Shown: positions 1 to 9,000 of the stretch, piece by piece
How positions within the stretch are numbered: position 1 is the first letter of the stretch
Layout of the letters: each line of letters starts with the position of its first letter
Source: Bacteroidota bacterium
Lineage (GTDB): Bacteria > Bacteroidota > Bacteroidia > Bacteroidales > Tannerellaceae
Assembly: GCA_023429375.1 (NCBI GenBank)
Contig: JAEYVY010000006.1
Location: 62,001 to 126,000, forward strand
Length of the DNA: 64,000 nucleotides
Direction: 5' to 3'
The notes under the pieces: generated by a model
Seen by the model: the letters and a program-made list of their open reading frames with translations, nothing else
Told to the model about the DNA's origin: nothing
Database searches by the model: none
Program-made: the position numbers and the translations under genes

Positions 1-672
1 TATAGCTGGAACGAATATCCGTTGACGGCAGATAAGTATATGTCTTGGATTGCATCGACTCCCGAATCTGAACAAATCATCAGCTTATTTATGAATTATG
101 AAGTATTGGGAACACTCAATGCTGCTGAAAGTGGAATATTCGACTTCTTTAAAGCTCTTCCGAGGTTTGCTGCAGAAAAAGGAATCAGCTTCTCTATGCC
201 GTCTGAAGTCTTTGCGCTTTTGAAACCTGTAGATACAATTTCTGTGCCTTATCCAATGTCGTGGGTAGATGAAGAAAAAGATTGTAGCTCATGGATGGGT
301 AATGTATTGCAACAAGAAGCTTTCCGGAAGATTAATGAAATAGGAGAGCGCGTAAGGTTGAGTGATAATAGAAGAATTCTTCAGGATTGGACCTACCTGC
401 AGAGCAGTGATCATTTTTATTATATGAACACAAAAAGAGGACACGTAGGATTTAGTCCTTACGAAAATGCCTACGATGCATTCAATAACTATATGAATGT
501 ATTGTCTGATTTTATCGTTCGCGTGAATGCTCTTTTCCCTACCTCAATAGAAAATGAAGAGTTAAACTCGCTGTTGACTACGATTCGTAATCAGGCTATT
601 GAGATTGAACAATTGCGTAAAGAACTGGTAAGCGTAAAGAAAAAGGCAGAAAAAAGATTGGCTGCCGAGTAA
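1..672 (+). CDS. Glycoside hydrolase family 57 (alpha-amylase type), 3' part only
   Basis: The reading frame is open at the left edge of the window, so only about the last 223 residues are present; the TTG at 22 is not a convincing start. The fragment carries the style of the C-terminal helical region of Bacteroidales GH57 enzymes (DWTYLQSSDHFYYM at about residues 122-135 counted from the TTG, then SPYENAYDAFNNYMNVLSDF). GH57 enzymes act on alpha-1,4-glucans such as glycogen or maltodextrin, usually in the cytoplasm. The extreme C-terminus is a charged coiled-coil-like tail. The catalytic residues lie upstream and cannot be checked. The family call is by recognition of this tail and is fairly safe; the exact substrate is not known. 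A strong hairpin terminator follows. Confidence 0.72.
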   Translation, partial: YSWNEYPLTADKYMSWIASTPESEQIISLFMNYEVLGTLNAAESGIFDFFKALPRFAAEKGISFSMPSEVFALLKPVDTISVPYPMSWVDEEKDCSSWMGNVLQQEAFRKINEIGERVRLSDNRRILQDWTYLQSSDHFYYMNTKRGHVGFSPYENAYDAFNNYMNVLSDFIVRVNALFPTSIENEELNSLLTTIRNQAIEIEQLRKELVSVKKKAEKRLAAE

Positions 673-691
673 TATATAAAGCGAACTTTTA

Positions 692-722
692 AATAAGGGC
701 GGACTTAAAGTTTGCCCTTATT
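692..722 (+). terminator. Intrinsic terminator after the GH57 gene
   Basis: The arms AATAAGGGCGGACT and AGTTTGCCCTTATT pair over 14 positions with two G-T wobbles around a 3-nt loop, and a T-rich run follows. It lies 20 nt after the stop codon. Confidence 0.75.
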
Positions 723-743
723 ATTTTATATTTAGGATTATTG

Positions 744-751
744 TATTTTTG
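744..751 (+). promoter_or_regulatory. -7 promoter box for the M48 protease gene
   Basis: TATTTTTG matches the Bacteroidetes -7 consensus TAnnTTTG. The predicted transcript start is near 758, about 20 nt before the ATG. No clear TTTG -33 element is seen. Confidence 0.5.
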
Positions 752-778
752 CAGTATTAATAAAGCGTATGAATAGTT

Positions 779-1573
779 ATGAATAAAGGAATTTTACTTT
801 GGATTTTAGCACTTGTTATGCTATGTAGTTGTGGTAGTGTGCCTTTGACAGGAAGAAGACAAGTCTTATTAGTATCAGACCAGGAGGTGTTATCATCCAG
901 TCTGACGCAGTATAACGACTACATCAAGACAGCCAAACTATCTACCAATAAGAGCAGAACCGATCAGGTTGTACGAGTAGGAAAGCGAATTGCCGCCGCT
1001 ACGGAAGAATATCTGAGAGCAAATGGAATGGAAGCCGAAATCAAACAATTTGCTTGGGAGTTCAATCTGGTAAATGATGCGCAGATCAATGCCTTCTGTA
1101 TGCCGGGTGGAAAGATTGTTGTGTATGAAGGGTTACTGAACTTGGTAGATTCAGACGATGAACTAGCTGTTGTGGTAGGTCATGAAGTGGCTCATGCCGT
1201 AGCAAAACATTCGAACGAACGAATGAGTCAACAATTGCTTACGCAATACGGTGCGGCTGTATTAGACCAGGCGGTAAGTGGCAGTTCAACTGCAGTGCAA
1301 TCGTTGGCCGGCACTGTTTACGGATTAGGTGCCCAATATGGCGTTATGCTACCATATTCACGCAAACATGAATATGAAGCAGACTATATGGGATTGATTT
1401 TTATGTCCATTGCAGGATATAATCCGGATAAGGCAGTATCATTCTGGACAAAGATGTCAGCAGCCTCAAATGCTAACGTACCTGAAATAATGAGTACCCA
1501 CCCAAGTGATACCAATCGTATTGCCGAAATTCAGAAGTTTTTGCCTGAAGCTAAAAAGTACTTGAAAAAATAA
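779..1573 (+). CDS. M48-family zinc metalloprotease, lipoprotein
   Basis: Secreted or membrane-anchored zinc protease of the M48 group (LoiP/BepA-like), expected to act in envelope protein quality control. Residues 1-18 form a lipoprotein signal ending in MLCSCGS (Cys16 or Cys18). The zinc motif HEVAH is at residues 135-139, and the third ligand is probably the Glu in HEYEADYMG near residue 199. It has the usual single-domain length (264 aa) and lacks the C-terminal TPR domain of BepA. The ATG at 779 is preferred because the ATG at 769 runs into a stop after five codons. It is a single-gene unit with its own promoter and is followed by repeat element 1, whose inverted repeat may serve as its terminator. 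The family is secure; the substrate is unknown. Confidence 0.9.
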   Translation: MNKGILLWILALVMLCSCGSVPLTGRRQVLLVSDQEVLSSSLTQYNDYIKTAKLSTNKSRTDQVVRVGKRIAAATEEYLRANGMEAEIKQFAWEFNLVNDAQINAFCMPGGKIVVYEGLLNLVDSDDELAVVVGHEVAHAVAKHSNERMSQQLLTQYGAAVLDQAVSGSSTAVQSLAGTVYGLGAQYGVMLPYSRKHEYEADYMGLIFMSIAGYNPDKAVSFWTKMSAASNANVPEIMSTHPSDTNRIAEIQKFLPEAKKYLKK

Positions 1574-1587
1574 GGTTTTAATTTATT

Positions 1588-1845
1588 ATCCCGATGATAT
1601 TATTGGTTGATAATCAATGGTAAAAAATCGTCTCGATGATTTTAAAAAAAGACCCCGAACGTTTTTAAAAATGTTCGGGGTCTTTTTTAAAAACGTTCGG
1701 GATGTTTTTTGAAAGTTGTCAATGCGTTGATTATCAAAGTCTCTGCATTGATGAATTGACATCGCGATGACATTCGATTTATAGATTCATAATTCCGGCT
1801 TATTTCGGAAATTGTAAGCAAATTTAATTACGATGTCAATTCATC
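1588..1845. repeat. Dispersed palindromic repeat element, copy 1 of 5
   Basis: The core has GTCTCGATGATTTTAAAA (from 1630), then ACCCCGAACGTTTTTAAAA (from 1652), and the inverse TGTTCGGGGTCTTTTTT and AACGTTCGGGATGTTTTTT. Flanks contain TTGATAATCAATG (1607-1619), a near palindrome, and a perfect 12-bp inverted pair GAATTGACATCG (1753-1764) and CGATGTCAATTC (1831-1842). Related copies lie near 15.3, 31.8, 45.2 and 56.3 kb. It sits between two convergent genes, where it could also terminate transcription. No coding capacity is seen. Confidence 0.85.
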
Positions 1846-1855
1846 CCTTTATATC

Positions 1856-3703
1856 TTACTTTAAAGCTTTTAGTAGATGCTTCCAAATCAAATTGATTTC
1901 GGCTTGCATATCATTGATATTAGCTGTCGTAACGATTACAGCATCTTTCTCGGGTATAACAATGATAAACTGTCCGTTTGCTCCGTCGGCCCGGTAGGCA
2001 TTATGTCTGCAACGCCAAACTTGATAGCCATAGCCTTGATACCAGTCGCTGTCTTTAACTTTTGTGCCTTCTTGCAACCAAACAGGAGGTTGTTGGATAT
2101 GAGATTGGGTAGCTTCGTCAAACCATGCTTCTGGCAGGAGCTGTTTGCCGTTCCACTTACCTTTTTGAAGCATAAACTGTCCCATTTTGGCCATATCTTC
2201 TGTTTTAATATAAAGGCCCCAACCACCGGTGTTCACGCCTGTAGGACTCACAAGCCAATTTGTACCTACAATACCTAACGGACGGAACAGGCGAGGGTAG
2301 AGATAATCTTCAACCGTCTGTCCTGTTACTTTTTGTACGATGGCAGAAAGCATATAGGTTGCAAGGCTGTTGTATACAAATTTAGTTCCCGGTTTATGAA
2401 CTACGGGTGTTGCCAAAAACAGACGCTCCCAATCACCTGCACCCGTATTAGCGCGTACTGTAGATGTTGGATCCATGTCATGACCGACCGACATAGTGAG
2501 CAGGTCTTTTATAGTTACAGCCTTCAAGTTATCGGATACTTCCGCAGGTAGATATTCCGGGAAATAATCAATCAACTTATCGTTTACAGTAATCAGTTTT
2601 TCCTGAACTGCAAAACCAACGGCTGTAGCCGTGAAAGTTTTACTTACAGAGTTTAGAATATGTGGTATGTTAGCAGCATTGTCGCCAAGCCATTCTTCAA
2701 AAACAACCTTGCCATGACGAACAATCATCAAGCTGTGGAGGTCTTGATTATGCTTCTTAACGTCGACCAGATATTCACGAATATTCTTAATTGAAACTTT
2801 CTCAGCTTCGGGTGTGCTTCTTGGTAACGCTTTGGTAACTTCGTTGTAAGTAACCAGTTGAATGCCTTTCTCTTTGATGGCATTTTTAATCTTTTCGGAA
2901 GTGAAAACGTCGGTCACCCCTTGGCGGTCTTTAGCCACCCATTCGTAGCCGATATGGCCTACGGTCTGCATTTCTTCGTTATCCAATGCCGGATGATCCA
3001 CAAAGATATAAGTCTTACCTTTTTCTAGTTTTTCTAATGTAGCCAGCAAGCTCTTTTCTTTATCTTCGAATGTTTTATTTGAACCGCTATAGCCAACAAA
3101 CTCGATGTTGAATTTTTCTCTTGACGATTTATGATCGAGGGTAGACAAATTGTATTCATCGGCCAAACGTTGAACTAGTTCAGCCACTTCGGGTGTAAAT
3201 GTCATCGAACCCATGTGTCCTGAAAGATGTCCGATATGAGGAATCTTTCTCAGCGCCAGTTCAATCTGTGCACGAAACTCCTGCTCAATCTCTTTCAGAT
3301 CACCTTTTTTCTCTGTGATGGATAAACCGGGATAAGCCTTGTTGGGCATAATCATCGGAAGGAAATAGCCGTCTTGATCCGTGAGGCTGGGGCAGTGGGT
3401 GAGCGGACGCCATTTGATATTGTCCCACTCACTGGTAATTGTTAGATGAAGGCCAACGTCGACGGTCGGATTGTCGTTCAATAATTTTGCAGCTTCGGGA
3501 AACCAGGGGCAAACAACCATGACTTCGATCGAAGTTGTTATCCCGTTCAATGCAGTTTGCATACAAGCGATATTGGCAGCCCTGGATGACGCGATATCGT
3601 CAGCTCGAACAATCAAACGCGGAGGAGTATCCGTAAGATTCGCCAGACCGCTTGCTGAAAATAAGAAACAAGCGAGTAATGAAAATAAGAGTGTTTTTTT
3701 CAT
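1856..3703 (-). CDS. Fusion: YdjC/ChbG-type carbohydrate deacetylase plus serine beta-lactamase-fold hydrolase
   Basis: The signal peptide is residues 1-21. Residues about 28-295 are a YdjC (ChbG/HpnK) deacetylase domain: Asp-Asp at 35-36, GLHL at 84-87, HLSGHMGS at 159-166 and HPALD at 237-241 are the expected metal and catalytic elements. These enzymes remove acetyl groups from N-acetylated sugars. Residues about 305-615 are a class C beta-lactamase/esterase fold: SVSK at 352-355 (SxxK nucleophile) and YNS at 444-446 (YxN/S motif). Both active sites look intact. The two domains together suggest an envelope enzyme acting on peptidoglycan-like or amino-sugar material, but that is inference. 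The gene stands alone, with a -7 box just upstream and repeat element 1 downstream. Confidence 0.85.
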   Translation of the reverse strand: MKKTLLFSLLACFLFSASGLANLTDTPPRLIVRADDIASSRAANIACMQTALNGITTSIEVMVVCPWFPEAAKLLNDNPTVDVGLHLTITSEWDNIKWRPLTHCPSLTDQDGYFLPMIMPNKAYPGLSITEKKGDLKEIEQEFRAQIELALRKIPHIGHLSGHMGSMTFTPEVAELVQRLADEYNLSTLDHKSSREKFNIEFVGYSGSNKTFEDKEKSLLATLEKLEKGKTYIFVDHPALDNEEMQTVGHIGYEWVAKDRQGVTDVFTSEKIKNAIKEKGIQLVTYNEVTKALPRSTPEAEKVSIKNIREYLVDVKKHNQDLHSLMIVRHGKVVFEEWLGDNAANIPHILNSVSKTFTATAVGFAVQEKLITVNDKLIDYFPEYLPAEVSDNLKAVTIKDLLTMSVGHDMDPTSTVRANTGAGDWERLFLATPVVHKPGTKFVYNSLATYMLSAIVQKVTGQTVEDYLYPRLFRPLGIVGTNWLVSPTGVNTGGWGLYIKTEDMAKMGQFMLQKGKWNGKQLLPEAWFDEATQSHIQQPPVWLQEGTKVKDSDWYQGYGYQVWRCRHNAYRADGANGQFIIVIPEKDAVIVTTANINDMQAEINLIWKHLLKALK

Positions 3704-3729
3704 AAGTGGTATCTTTTAAAAGTTACTTG

Positions 3730-3737
3730 CAAATATA
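3730..3737 (-). promoter_or_regulatory. -7 promoter box for the YdjC/beta-lactamase fusion
   Basis: On the minus strand TATATTTG matches TAnnTTTG. It lies 26 nt upstream of the ATG at 3703, giving a leader of about 20 nt. Confidence 0.45.
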
Positions 3738-3792
3738 CAAAACTTGGAATAGTAAAGTGTCTTCTTATTTTAAAGAGATATCCCCAAAAACA

Positions 3793-3824
3793 AAACGAAC
3801 GGATTGATTTCAACCCGTTCGTTT
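3793..3824 (-). terminator. Intrinsic terminator after xpt
   Basis: The perfect arms AAACGAACGG and CCGTTCGTTT enclose a 12-nt loop. Read on the minus strand, TGTTTTTG follows. It sits 30 nt beyond the xpt stop codon. Confidence 0.8.
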
Positions 3825-3853
3825 GCATATAATCTTTATTATCAATTTATAGC

Positions 3854-4420
3854 TTAGCGTATTACAATCTTGCAATCTGACAGATCATCGATAATTGCCA
3901 GACTCTCTACACGTATGCCTCTTTCTCTCAAGATTTTTCCTCCATCCTGAAATGCCTTTTCGATGATAAAACCCATACCGGCTAGCGTTGCACCGGCTTG
4001 TTTTACTAGGTCAATCATACCGAGGGCAGCGTTTCCGTAGGCAAGAAAATCATCTACAAAGAGGATATGATCTTCCGGTCTGAGGAAATTATTGCTAATA
4101 CATACAGTGTAGTCACGATCTTTCGTAAAAGAGTGTACGGTTGTTGTAAGCATATTTTCCATTGTCTTTGGTTGTTTTTTCTTAACGAACACAACCGGCA
4201 GATTCATGACGTAACCTACTAAAATCGCAGGAGCTATGCCGCTGGCCTCTATTGTAACGATTTTATTAATCTTTACACCTTCGAATCTTTTTACAAACTC
4301 CTCGGCAATCTGGTACATAAGCCTAGGGTCCATTTGATGGTTAATGAAGCTGTCTACTTTAAGTATCCCGCCTTCATAGCATTTACCATCCTGCTCAATG
4401 CGTTTTTTTAGTAATTCCAT
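3854..4420 (-). CDS. xpt: Xanthine phosphoribosyltransferase
   Basis: Cytoplasmic purine salvage enzyme that converts xanthine and PRPP to XMP. Its length of 188 aa is normal for the Xpt family, and it begins with the typical MELLKKRI. The PRPP-binding loop is ILFVDDFLAYGNAA at about residues 118-131, and the EASGIAPAI segment (about 59-67) is the conserved family substrate/pyrophosphate loop. It starts 9 nt after the stop of the upstream permease gene, so the two form a transport-plus-salvage operon, an arrangement known for xpt-pbuX, here with the permease first. No purine riboswitch is recognisable upstream. Confidence 0.93.
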   Translation of the reverse strand: MELLKKRIEQDGKCYEGGILKVDSFINHQMDPRLMYQIAEEFVKRFEGVKINKIVTIEASGIAPAILVGYVMNLPVVFVKKKQPKTMENMLTTTVHSFTKDRDYTVCISNNFLRPEDHILFVDDFLAYGNAALGMIDLVKQAGATLAGMGFIIEKAFQDGGKILRERGIRVESLAIIDDLSDCKIVIR

Positions 4421-4429
4421 TTTATGCTA

Positions 4430-5806
4430 TTATTCTGCTTTTTCTTCTTTTACTCGAATAAAAATATTTGCCAGGATAGCTGTAAGTCCACCTGTGGTGA
4501 TTCCTGAAGCAAATAATCCTTTAACAAATTCTGGTGCTGTATCAAGGATTGTCGGCATCAATTCCACACCTAATCCTAACGAAAGACTTACTGCAAGTAC
4601 CAACGTAGCCTTACGATTAATTTCCTGTGATGCAATGATACGAATTCCGGCAGCAGCCACAGTACCAAACATCAGAAGTGTTGCTCCTCCCAATACTGCA
4701 TCAGGCATCATTGAGAAAACAACTCCTACTACAGGGAATAAACCTAATAAAACCAACATACCTGCAATGAAGTATCCTACATAACGGCTAGCTACACCGG
4801 TTAATTGTATGATACCGTTGTTTTGTGCAAAGATAGAAGTTGGGAATGAATTGAATATACCAGCGATGATTGAACTGAAACCATCAGCAAACACACCTCC
4901 AGAAACACGTTTAATATAATTTTTACCTTCTATTTCCTTACCTGAAATCATAGAGTTAGCCGTAACGTCACCTGTCGCTTCGATAGCTGTGATTACATAA
5001 ACTAAACCGATAGCCAGGAATGAAGAGAAATTAAAGTCAAGACCATATTTAAATGGAACTGGCACCGTAAAGCCGCTCAAATTTTGCGATGCAGCAGCTG
5101 TTGTATCTACCATGCCTAATGCAAATGAAAGACCGTATCCCAGGATAAGTCCTAAAACGATAGAGCTCATACGTAAGTATTTGTTTTTACTTCTGTTGAA
5201 GAACAAAACGCTAAATAATACCGTAGCAGCTACAATTATGTTCTTAAGGCTACCGAATGTACCATTATCCATTGCTCCGTAACCACCACCACAAGATACG
5301 ATACCTACTTTGATTAAGCTAAGTCCGATTAATAGTACTACGATACCGCAAACAAGAGGGGTAATGATTTTACGCATATATTTAAAGGTGTAGCTGATAA
5401 CCATCTCAAATGGAGCAGCTGCTATACAAACACCGAAAATAAGAGGTAGGCCACCTGCAAATCCGGCTGTGATAATCGGGCCGATAAATGAGAAACTGGT
5501 TCCTTGAATACAAAGAAGTCCACAACCCATCATGCCAAAACGTTTACATTGTATAAAGGTAGAGATACCAGAAATGAACAACGCCATGGACACTAAAAAA
5601 CTTGTGGTTTCCAAATCCAATCCCAAAGTACCGGCAATGATAAGGGGAGGAGTGATGATTGCCACAAAAATGGCTAATAGATGCTGCAGTGCAGCAAAGA
5701 AAGCTTCTTTAAATGGTGGACGATCATCGATGCCGTAGATTAGATCGGTTTTCTGTACAGGTTGGATTGCATCCTCCATTTCCAAAGTGTTGTTTTCAAT
5801 GTTCAT
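4430..5806 (-). CDS. pbuX: NCS2 nucleobase permease, probably xanthine/urate
   Basis: Inner-membrane nucleobase:cation symporter of the NCS2 (NAT) family with about 12-14 hydrophobic helices; 458 aa is usual. The family signature region reads FNSFPTSIFAQNNGIIQLTG near residues 310-330, where xanthine/uric acid members carry a QNxG motif (here QNNG). The immediately following xpt gene supports xanthine as the substrate. The N-terminus LIYGIDDRPPFKEAFFAALQH is typical of the family. The start ATG at 5806 lies about 70 nt downstream of a predicted transcript start. Exact specificity (xanthine, urate or both) cannot be fixed from sequence alone. Confidence 0.88.
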   Translation of the reverse strand: MNIENNTLEMEDAIQPVQKTDLIYGIDDRPPFKEAFFAALQHLLAIFVAIITPPLIIAGTLGLDLETTSFLVSMALFISGISTFIQCKRFGMMGCGLLCIQGTSFSFIGPIITAGFAGGLPLIFGVCIAAAPFEMVISYTFKYMRKIITPLVCGIVVLLIGLSLIKVGIVSCGGGYGAMDNGTFGSLKNIIVAATVLFSVLFFNRSKNKYLRMSSIVLGLILGYGLSFALGMVDTTAAASQNLSGFTVPVPFKYGLDFNFSSFLAIGLVYVITAIEATGDVTANSMISGKEIEGKNYIKRVSGGVFADGFSSIIAGIFNSFPTSIFAQNNGIIQLTGVASRYVGYFIAGMLVLLGLFPVVGVVFSMMPDAVLGGATLLMFGTVAAAGIRIIASQEINRKATLVLAVSLSLGLGVELMPTILDTAPEFVKGLFASGITTGGLTAILANIFIRVKEEKAE

Positions 5807-5885
5807 ACGTTAGTCATTTATTTAGTTAGATTGAAGATATAGACATACTTTATTCAGAGCTTAAACCGTATTTTTAAAGAAACCG

Positions 5886-5893
5886 CAAAATTA
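5886..5893 (-). promoter_or_regulatory. -7 promoter box for the pbuX-xpt operon
   Basis: On the minus strand TAATTTTG fits TAnnTTTG. It gives a leader of about 70 nt in which I see no riboswitch-like structure. Confidence 0.4.
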
Positions 5894-5895
5894 AT

Positions 5896-5937
5896 AAAAA
5901 ATGCTACAAGTCTTCGAATGACTTGTAGCATTTTTTA
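5896..5937 (-). terminator. Strong, symmetrical terminator between the T9SS cargo gene and pbuX
   Basis: The arms AAAAAATGCTACAAGTC and GACTTGTAGCATTTTTT form a near-perfect hairpin with U-tracts possible on both strands. It is downstream of the minus-strand gene ending at 6027 and just upstream of the pbuX promoter. Confidence 0.85.
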
Positions 5938-6026
5938 TGATCGAATAAACTGTTTGTTATATCTATTGTTCTATATGGTCTGAACAAAAAATTTAAACCG
6001 ACTCCGAAGGAAGTATAAATGACATA

Positions 6027-9000
6027 TTATGGATAAACGATTTTTACTACCTTCAACTTATCTCCACACATGATTCTTACAATATAAATACCTGAAATCA
6101 AGGATAGAGGATAAGAGCTGATTGTATTTCCTGCAAACTCATAAACATTGGTTACTCTACGACCCTGCAGGTTATAGATTTCAAAATATCCACCTTCCAT
6201 ATTCGTGTTATTTATATAGATATAGCCATCTTTCAGGTAGGCATTTATGCTATTTAGTACAACACCTGGTTTTTTTGTTACCGGAGAAGTCAAAATCTTA
6301 AAGCGGTCGGTCGTTTTTGTACCTGGAATGGCTGTAAACTCGTAGGCCACACTATCGGTTTGAAGCAGATCGGTTGAAATGCCCGTTTCTTCATCAATCA
6401 GGTACAAAGAATGATAATGCAAAGAAAGATTGTGTGTGTTCAAACGCAGTGTATAATTTACATCTTTCTCACCTGCTTGGAATCCTAAATAGGTATCGTT
6501 TAATTCATTGGTAGAACTTACCTGAAAGTTATTATTGTCTGTAGCTATATAAACATAAGCTTCCGTTGTCGATGATAATAACTTATGGCCATCCCATCCG
6601 TTGTCAAACTCGGATGTGCAATGAGGTTCCTTAAATAACCAGGCTTGATCAGCATAGCGGTTACTTTCAAGATCAATTTTCAAGTAAGCTTTGCTTGGGG
6701 TCGAGCGCAATTGCATCGTATTGTAAGTCAATGAAGAATAGTCAAATCGCAATGTTCTGTCTTCGTCTGATGCTGTTCCGTCAAGGACTCTTATCAAAAA
6801 GCCTTGCATAGAAGGGATATTCATTCCCATAGCCTCTGCTTGGTGCTGTGGAATGGCTGTGTAACTTCCGCTATGATCACTATTTAGTATACCGTCTGTC
6901 CATTCTGCATAACTTCCTGAGTTATAAAGGTAGACTGTAGCGTCCAGCGCATCTCCGAATGACATCGTTTCGATATTGATAGCTGCTGTATACGGATTGG
7001 CAAAGATATGTTGACCTCTGTAGTAAGAACCATGTGTTACGCATAATACTTTTTCAAAACCGTTCTTAACCAATACTCCGTCGATACTGTACTTTTTAGG
7101 GTTTGGCTGCGTGATTTCATATCCTGCAAAAGGTATCATGGTGGACGTACCGGTAAGCGCTTCCCACTGCGAACCAGGACCACTCGTAGCCAATGCTTCA
7201 TTGTATTTACGGATATAGGCATCCTTAAATGTAGGTGCTGCAATCAGTTCGGTTACAGGTATGCCGAAATACTGCCATTTCATTTTATTATTTGATGCAG
7301 CATTCTGGTCTATCCAAGCTTTCGACCACATCTCAACAGTTGCCAACGGTGCAGCAGCTGGGTTTGTTATAATCAAAGAACCGTTTGGTGCATCATCAGA
7401 TGCTTTAACAATGATCTTGTTTTCTCCATCCGTATCGATCACTCCTTTAATGGTGAGCGAAGCATCCGGCATGATGATTAATTTTTTATCGGTTTTATTG
7501 ATGTAGTTCATCGCACTGACATTGGGACGGTCTACTTCCAAGTCTTTTTGAGCCTCCAGCCCATAGTTTTCGATTGTGGCAAACTCAATATCCTCGTCAG
7601 GTCCGGGAACTTTCAGTTTTGACCAATTGTCAATAGCATTCCAGTGAGTGGATGCATATCCCAACCAATAATTTTTATCGTCTTGTACGGTAAGGGTATC
7701 TGAGAAAAATGAACCTGAAATGCCACAACCCACTCTGTCTGGTATTAATTCACAATAAATCTTATCGTCTTTTTTTAATCCTGAAACTTTGAAAACGGGA
7801 TTAATCCCTGAAGCTTGTATTGTATCATTTATATACCATTTAAAGGTCGGTGCAATACCTGCATTTTCAACATGCGCAACAAATGTATTGTTCCTATTAA
7901 CCAAAGGTACTTGCGGAGTTGAGATAATATCGATAGTTGGTACTAGGTTTGTGCCTACATATACATCCACACTAGCTGTCATAACAGAGAATTCTCCTGA
8001 TGAAATCTCTTTTAATGAAATATCATCCAAGCCAATTTGATAATCTGAACTCATTGGCTTATTGAGCTTTATTCTAATGTCGGCAGAAGTGCTTGAACCT
8101 GAATTCCAGTTGTATGCAAATCCGTTCCAGCCTGTACAGGTTTTAGAAGTTTCTCTTTTGAATACCGGTCCTACAGGTTGGCCATTGATTAAAACTTGTA
8201 CTTCTATATCGATTTGTGTATTCACTTCATACCCCTGCATTGCTTGCATAAAGTACGAGATTTGATAGTTGGTGTTTGGCTTTATGTTTGGTACGGTTTG
8301 TCTCCATACGGTATTGGCTGTACCGTTTCCTCTCAACATGAAGAAATAACCATTGACGTTCCAAAAGTCAGGGCACCATCCTTGAAATGGACTCCCATTA
8401 ATAATGGAGTTTCGAACATTATATGTGCCTGGAGGTTGACTGTTTTGATCATAGACATAGTCAGAGCTGAAGCATTTATAACCCAGATAATTACCCCATT
8501 CTATGATGGCGCATGATATATCTTCAAAATTACCATTCTCTACTAGGTTTGCACCGGCAGATCCATCAGCAAACTTAGTAACTCTAACCGTATAGGTACC
8601 TGCATTTGCTTCAATGGCCGGCAAAGCTATTCCGGCTGTAACCGCTTTAAATCCATTTGGTCCAGTCCAGTCCCACATTAAATCCCCTTGCATGGCGGTA
8701 GAAGCTTCCAAAATAATGTTGGTAGAACCATCCGGACAATAGCTTCTAAGACCTGTAATAGATATACTTTGTCCTTGTGGATAGACATATACTGGAAATT
8801 CTGTAGACTGAGTACTCAAAAAGTTTCCTCTCGAATAGATGATAATTGTTTCGCCTACCGAAAGTCCGGTAACTAAACCAGTAGAATCAACAGATGCTAC
8901 GTCAACACGTGAACTTCTCCATTCTCCACCTGAAAATGGAGGAATCAAACGAATAGAATTGCCCACTTCAGTATAAGACGGTCCGGTGATTTCGCCTATG

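Noticed and set aside
1936..2226. Out-of-frame minus-strand 96-codon frame inside the YdjC/beta-lactamase gene, and similar shadows across the window
   Set aside because: They lie wholly within well-supported genes in another frame and show no domain or signal features.
5807..5885. Purine riboswitch before the xanthine permease gene
   Set aside because: The leader is about 70 nt, AT-rich, and shows no three-way-junction pairing or conserved loop sequence.
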